From Arenicola marina (taxonomy: Eukaryota > Annelida > Polychaeta > Arenicolidae): DNA of 64,000 nucleotides. The stretch lies in assembly GCA_964019135.1 (NCBI GenBank), contig OZ025258.1:28018186-28082185 (forward strand). The letters are read 5' to 3'. Positions 53,401 through 64,000 of the stretch are shown one piece after another (the stretch's first letter is position 1; each line of letters begins with the position of its first letter). The position numbers and the translations under genes were made by a program. Under the pieces are notes generated by a model. The model saw nothing but the letters and a program-made list of their open reading frames with translations, had not been told where the DNA came from and did not search any database.

Positions 53401-53904
53401 ACGTCTCATCGCTGTTTCTGATCGCACACCAAACTAGCCGATCGAGTCGCCGCCCCACAACATAGGATTCCTAACAAACCCCAGTCGAGAAGGCGGCCCC
53501 GATCAGCCAGCATGGCGGCGAAGTGGCCCAACAGCGATCTACCAGACTCTGATAGCAATAGGCTTGGTGAAAATACTGAAACGGTATAGAAAATCATACC
53601 TAGTTCAGTGAACCTATAGAGTCTTGGTTACCTGGCGTGGCAGAGGCATCGAGTGAAGTCGCCAAGGAGGCTACTGCCTTTTATACCGACCCACCGTGTG
53701 TTCTGTGCACGCAAAACTAAAACTGCAAATGAGTAATTCAGAGCCAAAATGTGAGCATAGAATGAGAAGGCCAAACCAAGGAGTGGTCGCAGTGAGGAAT
53801 AAGGCCTAAAACGATGGTTATGTACAAGCTGGGATGGGGCGGGTGGGCCAACTCCTAATTCAAACTGAATGCAGTCGCTCGGTCAACAAAGGACCGACTA
53901 CCCC

Positions 53905-53982
53905 GTATGTATGTATGTATGTATGTATGTATGTATGTATGTATGTATGTATGTATGTATGTATGTATGTATGTATGTATGT
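53905..53982. repeat. (GTAT)n microsatellite
   Basis: About 19 uninterrupted GTAT units, likely polymorphic. Confidence 0.97.
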
Positions 53983-54062
53983 CTGTCCCACTCGAAAACG
54001 GGAAGTCTCTTTGTGGCCTAACTGCTGCATGTATCGTTTCGCAATCTTTAACATCTTATAGC

Positions 54063-56200
54063 TAGCTAATAGGGCTACAACATTCTCGTCACGCAGGTCG
54101 AAAAGTCAAAGGTCAAGGTCACAGCGATTTCTTGAAAAAAATTACTAAAAACGCGTATATCTCCGTTAATATTAAAGCTAAAGATCTCGAATTAGTTTCA
54201 GAATGTGCCCCTCTTTCAGGTGCAGTTTTCGGGTATTCACTTTTTGATGCGTAATACTCATTTTCGAGGAAAACGAGGTCATAGGTTTTGCGGAAAACGC
54301 ACTAAATGACCTCTGTCAGTTTTTTCGCTTTTTGGCACATTTGCCATCAAGCTATCGCTATGATGTTCAAATATGTCATAGAAATATGAATTGTGATGAC
54401 TTGTTTAGAATCTTAGAGTTTTCTGATACGTCACGTGACGTCACGATGACGTCACTTTCGGTACTTACAAAAAATCAGAAAAAATCAGAAAAAAATCACA
54501 AAAATGCGAGAGTAGCATTATATTGTAGGAAAAGTAGTTCCTCGTATAGCTACAAACTAAAAAGAATACGTTCCTATCTTACTTCCGGTTCCAGGGCCGG
54601 GGGAATTTCTCTATGGGACTTCCCATGTTAAAAGGGCTGTATCTTTAGGCTGGGACAAAATGTTTTGTCGCGTATGTCGCAAGTGCCTCCAGCAAACAAC
54701 ACCGCGACTTTTTCATTAGTTGAACATGACGTCTAGTAGCCACAGTGCTTACCATATGCAATTACAGCAAATAGTGACGTCACACGATTTTTTTAAAATT
54801 TGGTCAATGGTGAAAGATACGGCTTTTTGGGGTCAGCAGAGGCTCCCACGGGTGTCCTATTCAAGCCATCACTCAATGCTTGCAGCTGTGGATGGATAAT
54901 ACTATGCTGAATCATAATCTGTCAATATGGTTCCATAGCCACATTACTTTTCGGTATATAGTCGAAATCGTTTAACATGGGATTCTATATGGAAAAATGA
55001 ACTTTATCGAATATGACCTACTTCCGCTCAAGCTATTTCAGTCTCCTTCGCCACACAGTGAGGTAATATCACTTTAAAGCAAGCTATAAGAAAAACACGG
55101 CGATCTCTGTACTACTTTTTGTTTCCATGGCAACGAAGCCACTGGCCTAATGATAAACATACAGATTCTTGCCATTGAAAGAAAAATCGTCAAAAATCAG
55201 ATAACAATGCTAAAATTGCAATCTTTTTGCCAACTAGTTGCCAATAAGCATCTTCAGATCACTTAGTGCTTTAATCAGGCAGATGTTGTCTAGTTATGGC
55301 GCTAGAGCGCTCCAAAGTGGGACTACACCTTCGCGGGGCCGCCAATGATGAGTGAATGGAGATTGTGTCCATCTTGAAAAAATCGTCAAAAATCAGAAAA
55401 ACAAGCTAGAGCTGTGATGTTTGCGTCAAATGGTAGGGTACATTGATGGTCAGAAAAATAGTAAAAGAAACAAATTAGTTGCTATGTCACTTTGCTTACA
55501 GTGTTCTTTGTTCTTGTCGTCGGTCTCCGTGTTTCCGCAATGATAAGCTAATGCAAGTTTTGACCATTTCGCCAAGCCATAGCTGAAGGACTAATCTTTC
55601 TATCGCCTAGCTCTTTAATCGAATAAGTTGTGGCAGTAAAGCTTGGCATATTGCCGCTTGGACGTTGTCGTGCGTCATGTCATAACGTCACCATGACGTC
55701 ATGACGTCACATATCTTACGTAGGCTATTACTCAACTATTACAAGGTATGGCGACTTTCGGGTCGCTTGACGTTGCAGGTTGTGTTCAGGGACAGTTTGT
55801 ACCGTGTGGAACTTTTTTGGCGCAGGGGATAAGTATGCGTCAAAAATGACGTCATAGCTAACGTGCTCCTACGACATGTTGGGTTTGCTTTATTTTCAGC
55901 CACTTTGGCAATAGCTATCATAGCCCGAGTTGATACGTAGGTTATATTAAAGAAATAGAAGCCATCTTAAGCATTTTTGCAAACGTCAAATGACGTCATG
56001 TCGCGTCACGATGACGTACTATTAGATAAAAAGTAAAATTCGTAGCGCCTGAAGCGAGAGAGGGATGGCGGGTTGACTAGCGAAAATCGCGATAGAATTG
56101 CTCTAGGACGCTTAGTTTGGCCGCTAGAGCGCTCGCAAGAGTTGCACCCCCCTTCGCCGAGGCTCCCATTATGAGTGAACGGCGATATCGACCGGCACTC
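54063..56200. other. Unclassified repeat-like region with seven TGACGTCA palindromes
   Basis: TGACGTCA occurs at 54436, 54447, 54775, 55694, 55702, 55847 and 55991. A block with GCTAGAGCGCTC, CACCTTCGC and ATGAGTGAA appears twice (about 55300-55375 and 56122-56195), and AAAATCGTCAAAAATCAG appears near 55186 and 55380. The start has AAAGTCAAAGGTCAAGGTCA. No coding frame. It may be the non-coding part of a large unknown element, or a regulatory region. Confidence 0.4.
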
Positions 56201-59200
56201 CTTACTCGTCGATGGCCGCCGTTCGCTTAATAGCGACGCTAGACAGTCGGGACTGGTTGCAAAATACACGCTCTTTGATCCAAAGTCTATTTTCGTCATC
56301 ATCAGTGTCCTCACTGACTTCTTGTATATTACATGTCGTTCGGTATAGTCAAGATCTACACCGAATGGTATGCGTTTCCCGCCGAAGCATTTATCCTACA
56401 CTTGCTATCTTATCACCACATATATGTGGGGTGGGGCGGATCGACACACATCGTGTTGAAGTAAGCATTGACTGGTTCATCTATTACCATGATATGGATT
56501 TCATGTTGACCGCTCAGTATCCGAGTAGAAATATGTTTATAATCCACGTAATCAATCTTCTGGACTACCGGTCAGTCGCGGAGGAGGTGCGTGCGTGGTG
56601 TATTGCGGCTGAGGTCTTATTTTTATGGCGTGGAGTTGTTCGATAAGTGATTTGTGATGTAGCACAGCCAAGGTATACGTGTAATCATTTGGGGGGTGGG
56701 CGATACACAGAACAAAGTCATCATCGAAAGCTGTGGAGTCCTAGCCAATGTTCTACATATAAAATCACATTTTCTTCAATAAACGATAAAGGAATTGACT
56801 GATAATTTGATAATAATTAAGTTAATCTGTATTTCGGATGTGGTTATGACCGTTTCGTAACGTTTCTTGACGATGTGGTTTATATCCTGATCATAACGTG
56901 TCAAATGTTACTGCTTCGCAGAGAACATCCGTATCTCGTCCTGTTTCAACAGCACTAACCATTTGTTCGGATGATATAAACGAGGGCAATACTGTACCAA
57001 GATTGGGCAAAACAAAGGATGAAGAGACGATTCACTCAATATATTATTTGCATAATAAGGCCAGTATAAGATCGTTGTCGTGTAAATAGTGATTATCCTT
57101 GAGAATATATACCGAATGCCCTCGTGTATAACTTGAAGTTGTCGCATCATGTGTCGTCTTTACTTCTGTGTGGACGGTGTCATTTAGAGATATGATGATC
57201 TTTTTGCTTCTTAAACGGTGAGCTGTATGCAGGTGCCTTGTCTTAGATATCTGTCTAATGGAGTGATGGCGTAAGAACAAGATAATTCATTCGCGTTGGT
57301 CCCTATGCGGCGTGGTCCTAGCTATACAGAGGCCCTATGTTGCTGCGTTGTTAAATTTTTAAAAGTTAATTTTAATTCGGCTGATATAGTGTGTTTTATT
57401 TTGTGCTGATAACAATCTCGGGGATTATAATCGTATTCAGTGGTTCAGACTCTAAACCATTGTATTATATCCGCATACTAGTAATATCTGTTGTCATATT
57501 TGTTATTTCTTTATTGTGAGTGACGGCTTATAGTGATTACAACTGTCATGAGGGTCACTGCAGTGTTCGTAAACTTCTACATTCCTCGATTTCGCGTTTG
57601 TCCTACATGATTATATGTATTGTATTGTAATTCCGTCATTGTGTACCCCTGTATCTATTGTTTTGTTCGGTGAAACGCTTATGCAACACTGTAATATAGT
57701 CACCCGAGAAAGGAGTAACGGATGTTGTGGCCTTCTTTGGCTGGTGAACACCGCCGCCTGATGGCCGTGATGCCAGATCAATGCTCATATAGACCTTGAC
57801 TGACAGTGCTTGTTGTGTGATAACCACTGACAGTGCTAGTAGTTGTGTGACAACTGCCGACAGTCCTAGTTGTGTGAGACGATAGTTGACGTTTCGAATC
57901 GTCCTCATGAGGCTACGATGTACAGTAAAATATCGGTAAACCCAGTAAGCCGAACTCGTACCAAAAACACTGGACGTTTTTCCAGGTGCCGCTTTGTTTA
58001 ATTGCGTAGTTGAACCTTATAGGGTAGATACACCGACAACCTGTATGAACAAAGAACCGTGTTATGCCGCCTAACGTGCAATGCTAGTGGTAATACTGAA
58101 ATACTGGGTTAGCCCACGTTTGTGCACAGGAAGACTATATTCGACCAATGTAGTTTCAGGTGCCCCCAGCATATTTGGTTTAATGGGGTTCCGCTGTATG
58201 TGCAAATAACGGTTGATAGCTTATTTCGATAAATCAACTGCAGTTAACGCACGTCATTGTTGTACTAATTAACTGTCGTTAACTTTTATCTTGACTCATT
58301 GTTGAGTAATTGGTTTCATATCTTTGAATATTTTCATACATGTCGTTATCATGTTCATGTGATTAGCTGTTAAAATATTACCGGTTTGATGTATACATTC
58401 TCTTTATTGTGAATAATTTAGCGCTCTGTACATAATTCATTAAAAGCAAACTACCCAGAATAGAAACTGGACCGGTCTGTAACTGCATGGACCGCTCGCT
58501 GTTTCGACAGTTCAAGTTATATCATTGTAGCATGTGATGTACTCCGCGCATGCGCATTATAACATGTACGTCAGGCGAGGATTGTGTCACGTGACGGCGT
58601 ATGCTTCGGACGTTCGTTTTGCTCATCCCCTCCCTATATTTGTATTATTTTATTTGTGGATAAGTAATACATTGATACGTATCGATATAGTTATATTACG
58701 TTGCACTATAATGAGACCAGATCCAGAGAGCGACATAACATTCGGTACATATTGTAAGTGAGGTCGTGGACACAACATAGACCCTCCAGCCTCAGAAGAG
58801 ACGTACCTTGTAATTCTTTACACATTACTATATCTTCGAATTTACAGTTTCATAATGATATGTCTTATCTCATATATTTACCATACGCAAACACTGATCA
58901 TGTCAACTGCCATATTTCGTTAACAAACTTCGAAGCGACATGTTTGAAACATGTTTCAAATTCAGCGAATGCTCTGGAGTGTTACGACGTATCCATTGGA
59001 TATCAATATCATTGTATTTAATGTGCCTTTTTTGTCAATTTTAGGATATGAAATGATATGGCGTTGTGCGCAGAACGTGTAAATGATTTAATAACATATT
59101 AACTGCAATAAACTTTGGTAGGGAATCGACTCATCCAACATAGATCTCGACTTAAGTACTGGTGATTGAAAGGTTGGCGTGACAAGTGCCTCCACCGGTA

Positions 59201-59386
59201 GAGCAACTACTTAGGTGTGTGATAATTTGCTAACGAAAGTATCACAAGGGTCAAAAAAGGAACAAGACAAACAAAGTCCTTCAAGATTAAGTCTCGATCA
59301 GTTGCAGCAAACATTAGGTGTTTAGCCCGTCGCTCAGCAAGTGTTTTACAGTCATTCGTCTGCGCACACAACATATACCTAGCTTA
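56201..59386. other. Intergenic, no gene seen; small repeat at 57798-57875
   Basis: The 144-codon frame at 56212-56646 has no recognisable domain. TGACAGTGCTAGT-type units of about 36 bp repeat three times at 57798-57875. The rest is AT-rich. Confidence 0.4.
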
Positions 59387-60110
59387 AGCTGACAGCAAGC
59401 AAACACCGCCCCCTGAAATCCCGGGGGGGCGGTATCTCAAGGTAATTGACTGCCGGGGACGTGCCGCTGGAAAGGCGTCTTTTTCGTGCATTTTGATACG
59501 CCAATGGGTCCTAAATTCTGCAGTATTGGTACCTGCATGGGTCCACTTTGGAGGGCGATGAGTACGCCAATGGGTCTGCTCAATTTTCAAGCTGGAGAGG
59601 GGCCGCGATTTGCTGTTTTTCTCCAAACAATGGATGAAGCAATTTGTTTCCGAAGTCGTGCAACTTTCTCAGCTGGTACGTGGATGGGCCCTAAGTTTAC
59701 ACAGTTCTTGGTACTTGGATGGGTACGATTTCGGGACTCCCAGAGGCATCTCCTTATACATATTTGCATCTAGTGACCCCCCCCCTCCACCGGGCCTGAA
59801 ATGCAATGAAGAAACACGTCCACCTTTTCGGTAAGGGCTAATCCCAAATGGCAGTGGATAGCGGCCGAAGCGGATGCCGATAATGAATAGTATATGTATA
59901 TGTAGTCGATAATGTATAGTAGATAGGGTTGGGTCTGAGGGCGGAGGGGGTGGTTGTGTCTTGAATGGTCCTTCTGTATAGCTCGCAGCATATTGCTCTC
60001 CTCGTGGTGTCCATGTTAGATACCCCCCCCCGTTCATTAAAGCGTTCGATCGAGTAGGGCGCCGCGCACGAATCGTGGGTGAGGAACCGTCAGGGTAATC
60101 AAACAATTCT
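59387..60110. other. Intergenic, probable unclassified repeat
   Basis: A hairpin with arms ACCGCCCCC and GGGGGCGGT lies near 59404-59432. GCCAATGGGTC and ATGGGTCC/ATGGGCCC phrases recur through 59500-59700. C runs near 59768 and 60024. No coding frame is convincing. Confidence 0.35.
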
Positions 60111-61219
60111 GAAAGGAGCTTTTTAATCGATGTGCCATCGCGAAATCAAACAGCCATGTGCCATGACGCATGCGTCACTGAGACCGCGATCCGAATACAG
60201 AGAGAGACTTATAATCATAATAAAACCCGTCATTTTCCCTCATCACGGGAGGATTAAAGCAATTTAACGGGTTGCGCTTCGGCCATTAAGCTAGGCTGAA
60301 CAGTCATTACCGTGCCCCAAGAAAGCGGGTAAAATGGCGGGTAAGTATGAATGTATCCCAGGCCGATTGGCGGGTTACCGTCTGCGGTTTGTCATTGGCT
60401 GGCGGTGCCGACAGAGGAGTCAACAGGTTTGCCGGGATCGATACAACGCGGTGTCAGTTATCGGATGCTTTCGTGTGATTCAGACATACGTTTATCGGTG
60501 AAGAAGTCTTTTAATTGCTAACACTCGTATATGGCAAATCAGTCACGGTCTCAGCGACCCTAATCAGGTATGCAAATCGGACACATGACTGTGGATTGCA
60601 ATTACTGGTATCTACGCAGGAATGCACGTAGTCGTTATACCTGGCAGTTTATCTACCAGTATCCACCAGTTTATAGATATACATCTGGATTCTTAGTTAA
60701 CGGATTACATTGCCTGCCTACGGATAATAAGTAGCAGGTTGTATATATTTATGTGTTCTCAAATGTTAAGATAGGACTGTATGCTATTGCTATGATAAGA
60801 TAGGACTGTGTGCTATTGCTATGTTAAGATAGGACTGTATGTCTGCTATTGCTATGTTAAGATAGGACTGTATGTCTGCTATTGCTATGTTGCATTGCTA
60901 TAGAGTTTCGGCGACACATTTACGGTTGCAGAACATATACAAAGGCATTGCAATAGCTTCTGGTAAATGTTCGGCGATAAATGAATGACAACTAAGGAAT
61001 AATTAAACTTTAATGCGATCTCTATGTGGACATAAAGGCTATGTTTATACAATTTGTGTTTGAATTACACTGAAGACAAAGAGAAAAATGGGGAGGGGGG
61101 AGAGTAATGTTCTTTTGCTGGAGGCAATTCTTGTCTACGCAACAATAGATTTGCCGGCATGCCTCTTCTGGTGCAGCTTACATCAGATATTCCAATTTAA
61201 CACTAGAAAACGGGTAAGT
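60111..61219. other. Intergenic, tandem repeat at 60764-60891
   Basis: Four units containing GATAAGATAGGACTGT or TTAAGATAGGACTGTATG with GCTATTGCTATG, of 32-36 bp. The 3' UTR of the Toll-like receptor is expected in this stretch, but I see no canonical reversed poly(A) signal close to the stop beyond AT-rich sequence. Confidence 0.5.
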
Positions 61220-63322
61220 CTATGTGTTTATCCCGTACGGGTTCTGTAAGACCCGCCTGTCTGGTTTCATCAGCGTCCTGTTCAGCTTCTTCCAGAAGAG
61301 TCTCTGCCCCACGGGGTCTTCCGTCCATTGGACATACGTCCTGGTCCTCATCTGGAGCGCCAGTCTTGGCGTCATGTTGCCTGGATCGATGTCCTCCAGC
61401 AGGATGAGGACCAGGTTGTTGCGGTCCTTCTCAAGCAGCCGGTGCTGGGCCATGGTCAGCTCCACCTGGCACCACTGGCTGGAGGCGAAGGCGTTCGACA
61501 CGACCATCACCGTCTTGCGGCTGTTCTCGATGCTCGTCACGATGTTATCCATGATGTCCACGCCTGGCAGCCAGTTCCGGTCGTGTAGACACAGCTGCAA
61601 TCCCCCTTCCTCCTCTAGAGCTGGCAGTAGGTGCTGGCGGACCCAGGGCAGATCCTGGTTGTTGTAGGCCAGGAAGCCATCGTACATATATTCCCTGTCA
61701 TCCTGGATCTCGCGGTACTGGCGGATTCTGGCCTTCAGGGAGAAGTACAGATACCTGAGGTTCCAGCGATAACGGTACGAGGCCAATACTGTCACAATGA
61801 TCAGCGCAGCAAAACAAGGCAAAGACACACTTACAATTAAAGTTATATTCGGTGGTTCTATATGGCAGTCTTCTTCCGTAATCGGAAAGTCGTATAGGGA
61901 AATTCCCCGGAATTGAGGAGGAAAAAAACATGTATATTGATTATGCCCTCCCAAAACAGTTACGTCTGTCTCTTTTAACCACTCCGCAAACCACAGTAGA
62001 TTGCAAGTGCAAACGAAGGGATTAATGCCAAGGTAAACTGATTTCAAATGAGAATCTATCGGGAACCAGGACTTGTTGACGGAAACGAATCGGTTATGGT
62101 CCAGGTACAACGATTCCAACTGGGTCAGCGATTTGAATATGCCAGTCGGAAACGTGGCTATGGAATTTTGTGACAAAACCAACTTCTTCAGTTGATGTAG
62201 CTTATCAAAAACGCCGATTGGTAGTCGTCCAACGCCAATAGAATTCATATTCAGTTCTTCCAGTTTGGACAGCTTGCTGAATACATCTCTTCCGCTAATC
62301 GGTTGGAGCACGTAATGCAGACTAGTTTCCACTAGCAAGAGTTTTGTCAAATTTGGGGAATGATGCAGAAACTTGTTATTCTGCCTGTACAGTTTATGTT
62401 TATTGTGGCTGATCTTTAATCTCTTTAACGTCGATATGTTAAACGAGTATTCTGCGATAAGTGTGATCTGATTATAGCTTAGGTCTAGGGTTTCCAATTT
62501 GGAAAATCGACTGAACCCGTCGTCGTCCAAGGTACTGATTGAATTCCCGATCAAAGATAATTCAATGAGGGTCTGAAGGCCGCCACCGCTTCTTGCTGGT
62601 ATGTGTGCTATCAGATTGAAGTCTAGACGTAGCCTAGCAAGACGGGGAAGAATTGGCTTATCGTGGAACTCAAACTGGGGAATAGACTTGAGGACATTGG
62701 TGGACAAATTGAGAAGAAGAAGATTCCCGAGTCCACTGAGCGAGACGGGGTTGAAATTCGAACCGACGGCGTTGGCAAGGTTCAGAACTTTCAGCCGATC
62801 TAATCCAGAGAAAGCGTAATCAGGGAGATTCTCTAGGTTGTTCCCGGATAGCGACAATTTTGTCAGCCTAAGGCGCGTTAGGCAGATGAACAAAGACCTG
62901 TCGTAAGATATATTTAATCGCTCCATCATCAAAGATTTAAGATGTATCTTTTGTAATTCGCACACTACCTCTGATGCGACCCGCGACGGTGAATAGGGAT
63001 TTCCGCTGAGGTCCAAGTAACCAAGCTTGGGCATGGATCCCAATGTGCCGGATGTAATCTTAGCAATACGGTTGTCTGTCAGGTATAACGTACGTAGGTT
63101 AGGCACGCCGACCACGTCATCGGGTGTGACCTCCGTGAGGTCATTTCCGCTCATGTCGAGCTTCTGTGTGCCGTTTGGCATGCCCTGCGGGAAACGCGTG
63201 AGGTGCATATTTGTGCAAGATACAGCTTTTTCCGTAGAATTGCAACGGCATTTTGTTGGGCACTTGGCACTGTTTGCCATTGGCAAAGCAATAACCATCA
63301 TTATCAGCAGCTTCAGTTTCAT
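61220..63322 (-). CDS. Toll-like receptor, LRR ectodomain + TM + TIR
   Basis: This intact frame encodes 700 residues in one coding exon. Residues 1-20 form a signal peptide (MKLKLLIMMVIALPMANSAK). An LRRNT with CPTKCRC follows at about 21-47, then leucine-rich repeats to about 432, an LRRCT with CTC...C...C (about 433-488), one membrane segment (about 492-516) and a cytosolic TIR domain (about 546-685). TIR box 1 is YDGFLAY, box 2 is RNWLPG with the BB-loop proline at 586, and box 3 is FW at 676-677. One N-terminal and one C-terminal cysteine cap make it the single-cysteine-cluster type. Such receptors sense ligands at the cell surface or in endosomes and signal through TIR adaptors. Its ligand is unknown. 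The frame runs up to an ATG at 63397, but a TTTCAG acceptor at 63342-63347 and the signal peptide favour the start at 63322. The gene converges with the SEC14-like gene. Confidence 0.95.
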   Translation of the reverse strand: MKLKLLIMMVIALPMANSAKCPTKCRCNSTEKAVSCTNMHLTRFPQGMPNGTQKLDMSGNDLTEVTPDDVVGVPNLRTLYLTDNRIAKITSGTLGSMPKLGYLDLSGNPYSPSRVASEVVCELQKIHLKSLMMERLNISYDRSLFICLTRLRLTKLSLSGNNLENLPDYAFSGLDRLKVLNLANAVGSNFNPVSLSGLGNLLLLNLSTNVLKSIPQFEFHDKPILPRLARLRLDFNLIAHIPARSGGGLQTLIELSLIGNSISTLDDDGFSRFSKLETLDLSYNQITLIAEYSFNISTLKRLKISHNKHKLYRQNNKFLHHSPNLTKLLLVETSLHYVLQPISGRDVFSKLSKLEELNMNSIGVGRLPIGVFDKLHQLKKLVLSQNSIATFPTGIFKSLTQLESLYLDHNRFVSVNKSWFPIDSHLKSVYLGINPFVCTCNLLWFAEWLKETDVTVLGGHNQYTCFFPPQFRGISLYDFPITEEDCHIEPPNITLIVSVSLPCFAALIIVTVLASYRYRWNLRYLYFSLKARIRQYREIQDDREYMYDGFLAYNNQDLPWVRQHLLPALEEEGGLQLCLHDRNWLPGVDIMDNIVTSIENSRKTVMVVSNAFASSQWCQVELTMAQHRLLEKDRNNLVLILLEDIDPGNMTPRLALQMRTRTYVQWTEDPVGQRLFWKKLNRTLMKPDRRVLQNPYGINT

Positions 63323-63341
63323 CCTCGTCTCGGATGGAATT

Positions 63342-63357
63342 CTGAAATACCAATGAC
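63342..63357 (-). other. Likely 5'-UTR splice acceptor of the Toll-like receptor gene
   Basis: Read on the minus strand, this is TTGTCATTGGTATTTCAG-like sequence ending 19 nt before the preferred start ATG. It suggests a non-coding leader exon upstream, a common layout for otherwise intronless Toll-like receptor genes. The donor exon is not identified and may lie beyond the window. Confidence 0.5.
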
Positions 63358-63587
63358 AAGAAATTAAAATCACTAAGAGAAGCTTCCTGGTTGGCATCCT
63401 TAATATATGACAAGCTCAGTTTCAAAGATAAACAACATTTAATCGTATGATAGTTTTGCTTCATCCAGAACCCTGTATATGGCAAGACTATTTTCACAGA
63501 CGCGCATTGGTTAATTTACCAAACATTTACGGTAAAATCCTGCTGATTTCAGACTGCTTGTGCACATATATGTTGTATTATGTACAG

Positions 63588-63720
63588 GACGAACGGGGGA
63601 TCAAGTGGGGGGGGGGGGAGTTGCAACCCCACTCCATTGGGAACTTAAGCATACACTGCAAAGGTCAGGTTTTCCGGCGAAATACATCGCAGTGACATTT
63701 GGTAGATCCCCCCCCCCCCC
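63588..63720. mobile_element. Short MITE-like segment upstream of the receptor
   Basis: GGGGGATCAAGTGGGGG on the left and GGTAGATCCCCCC on the right, with 12 G and 13 C runs facing each other. The phrase CCCACTCCATTGGGAAC is close to CCCCATTGGGAACC in the MITE at 11730-11891, so it is the same family. Confidence 0.5.
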
Positions 63721-64000
63721 GCATGATAAAGCTTTGATATAACAATACGTTATATGGTGTCTTTAACCCATGCACTTGTGCGAGCGCTTACCGCAAAAAT
63801 GGCATCACATTTCAGTCTTAATGTCTTCAGCCATGGTTCGTATATCTTGGGCCTTGTCCAGAGTGACGTAGCCTAGGATACGAAAGCCTTGTCACTCACC
63901 GGGTTACACGTCCTGAAAGTAGACTCCGTGCTGCGTCCCTGTTTCTCTGGCCGGACCGACTTCCCGCCGTATCTCTCTATCCCGACTCCCTATCAAGCGT
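63721..64000. other. Right edge of the window, no recognised feature
   Basis: This could include the leader exon or promoter of the Toll-like receptor, but nothing in it decides this. Confidence 0.3.

Larger units (their letters stand above)
51870..53904. other. Downstream of the SEC14-like gene, no gene seen
   Basis: It holds the candidate poly(A) signal, a perfect AT-rich palindrome at 52991-53015, a (TGTA)n run at 53039-53068 and loose GGCCAAAA/GATCAAAA repeats at 53140-53250. A frame at 52459-52540 is bordered by AG and GT, but its link to a gene is unproven. Confidence 0.5.

Noticed and set aside
53346-53420. Hammerhead ribozyme
   Set aside because: CTGATGA is present on the minus strand, but the GAAA and stem arrangement of a hammerhead core cannot be formed convincingly.
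56212-56646. 144-codon frame in the intergenic region
   Set aside because: No domain, no splice context and no neighbour to explain it.
1-64000. Old virus copies or LTR retroelements
   Set aside because: I found no long terminal repeats, no gag- or integrase-like frames and no capsid or envelope genes. The reverse transcriptase fragments belong to LINEs.

Overview
The window is a piece of a nuclear genome from an animal, most likely a marine invertebrate and plausibly an invertebrate deuterostome such as an amphioxus, hemichordate or echinoderm. The species cannot be fixed from the sequence alone. The reasons are a SEC14-like gene of the animal CRAL-TRIO plus GOLD type with twelve GT-AG introns-exons joins, a single-exon Toll-like receptor with one C-terminal cysteine cluster, tRNA-derived SINEs, LINEs, many small inverted-repeat transposons, and unusually abundant minisatellites and poly(G)/poly(C) runs.

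Layout. 1-6.9 kb is upstream sequence: a poly(G) foldback, a foldback element with long inverted arms, a TTAA-flanked MITE and a TA-flanked MITE side by side, a tRNA-derived SINE, and a CpG-rich zone (about 5.6-6.5 kb) that is a candidate promoter. From 6876 to 51869 on the + strand runs one complete SEC14-like gene. I rebuilt it exon by exon: 12 coding exons, 1278 nt, 425 codons plus stop, with all splice phases consistent. Its introns make up about 97% of the locus and hold almost everything else in the window: at least ten tandem arrays (units of 14, 22, 25, 30, 34, 52 and 78 bp among others), six copies of one SINE family, an endonuclease/reverse-transcriptase LINE on the minus strand that is split by a MITE, an L1/Tx1-like LINE remnant, and a 477-bp tandem duplication that includes the 3' end of exon 5. 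From 51.9 to 61.2 kb I see no gene, but there is a 1.6-kb stretch with seven TGACGTCA palindromes. At 61220-63322 on the minus strand lies an intact Toll-like receptor whose start follows a likely 5'-UTR splice acceptor.

How the genes relate. The two genes converge 3' end to 3' end across about 9.3 kb, and nothing suggests they share a function. The SEC14-like protein should be a cytosolic lipid-binding and transfer protein. The receptor should sit in a membrane and signal through its TIR domain. The very long open frames in the window (up to 1073 codons) are artefacts of tandem arrays that contain no stop codon.

The points most worth following are: two copies of the same TA-flanked MITE that differ by a precise 152-bp segment with GT...AG ends; the higher-order structure of the 5.2-kb 14-bp array in intron 10; a 30-bp repeat shared by two arrays 6 kb apart, one of which abuts a CpG-dense 22-bp array; the duplication across an exon-intron border; and the TGACGTCA cluster.
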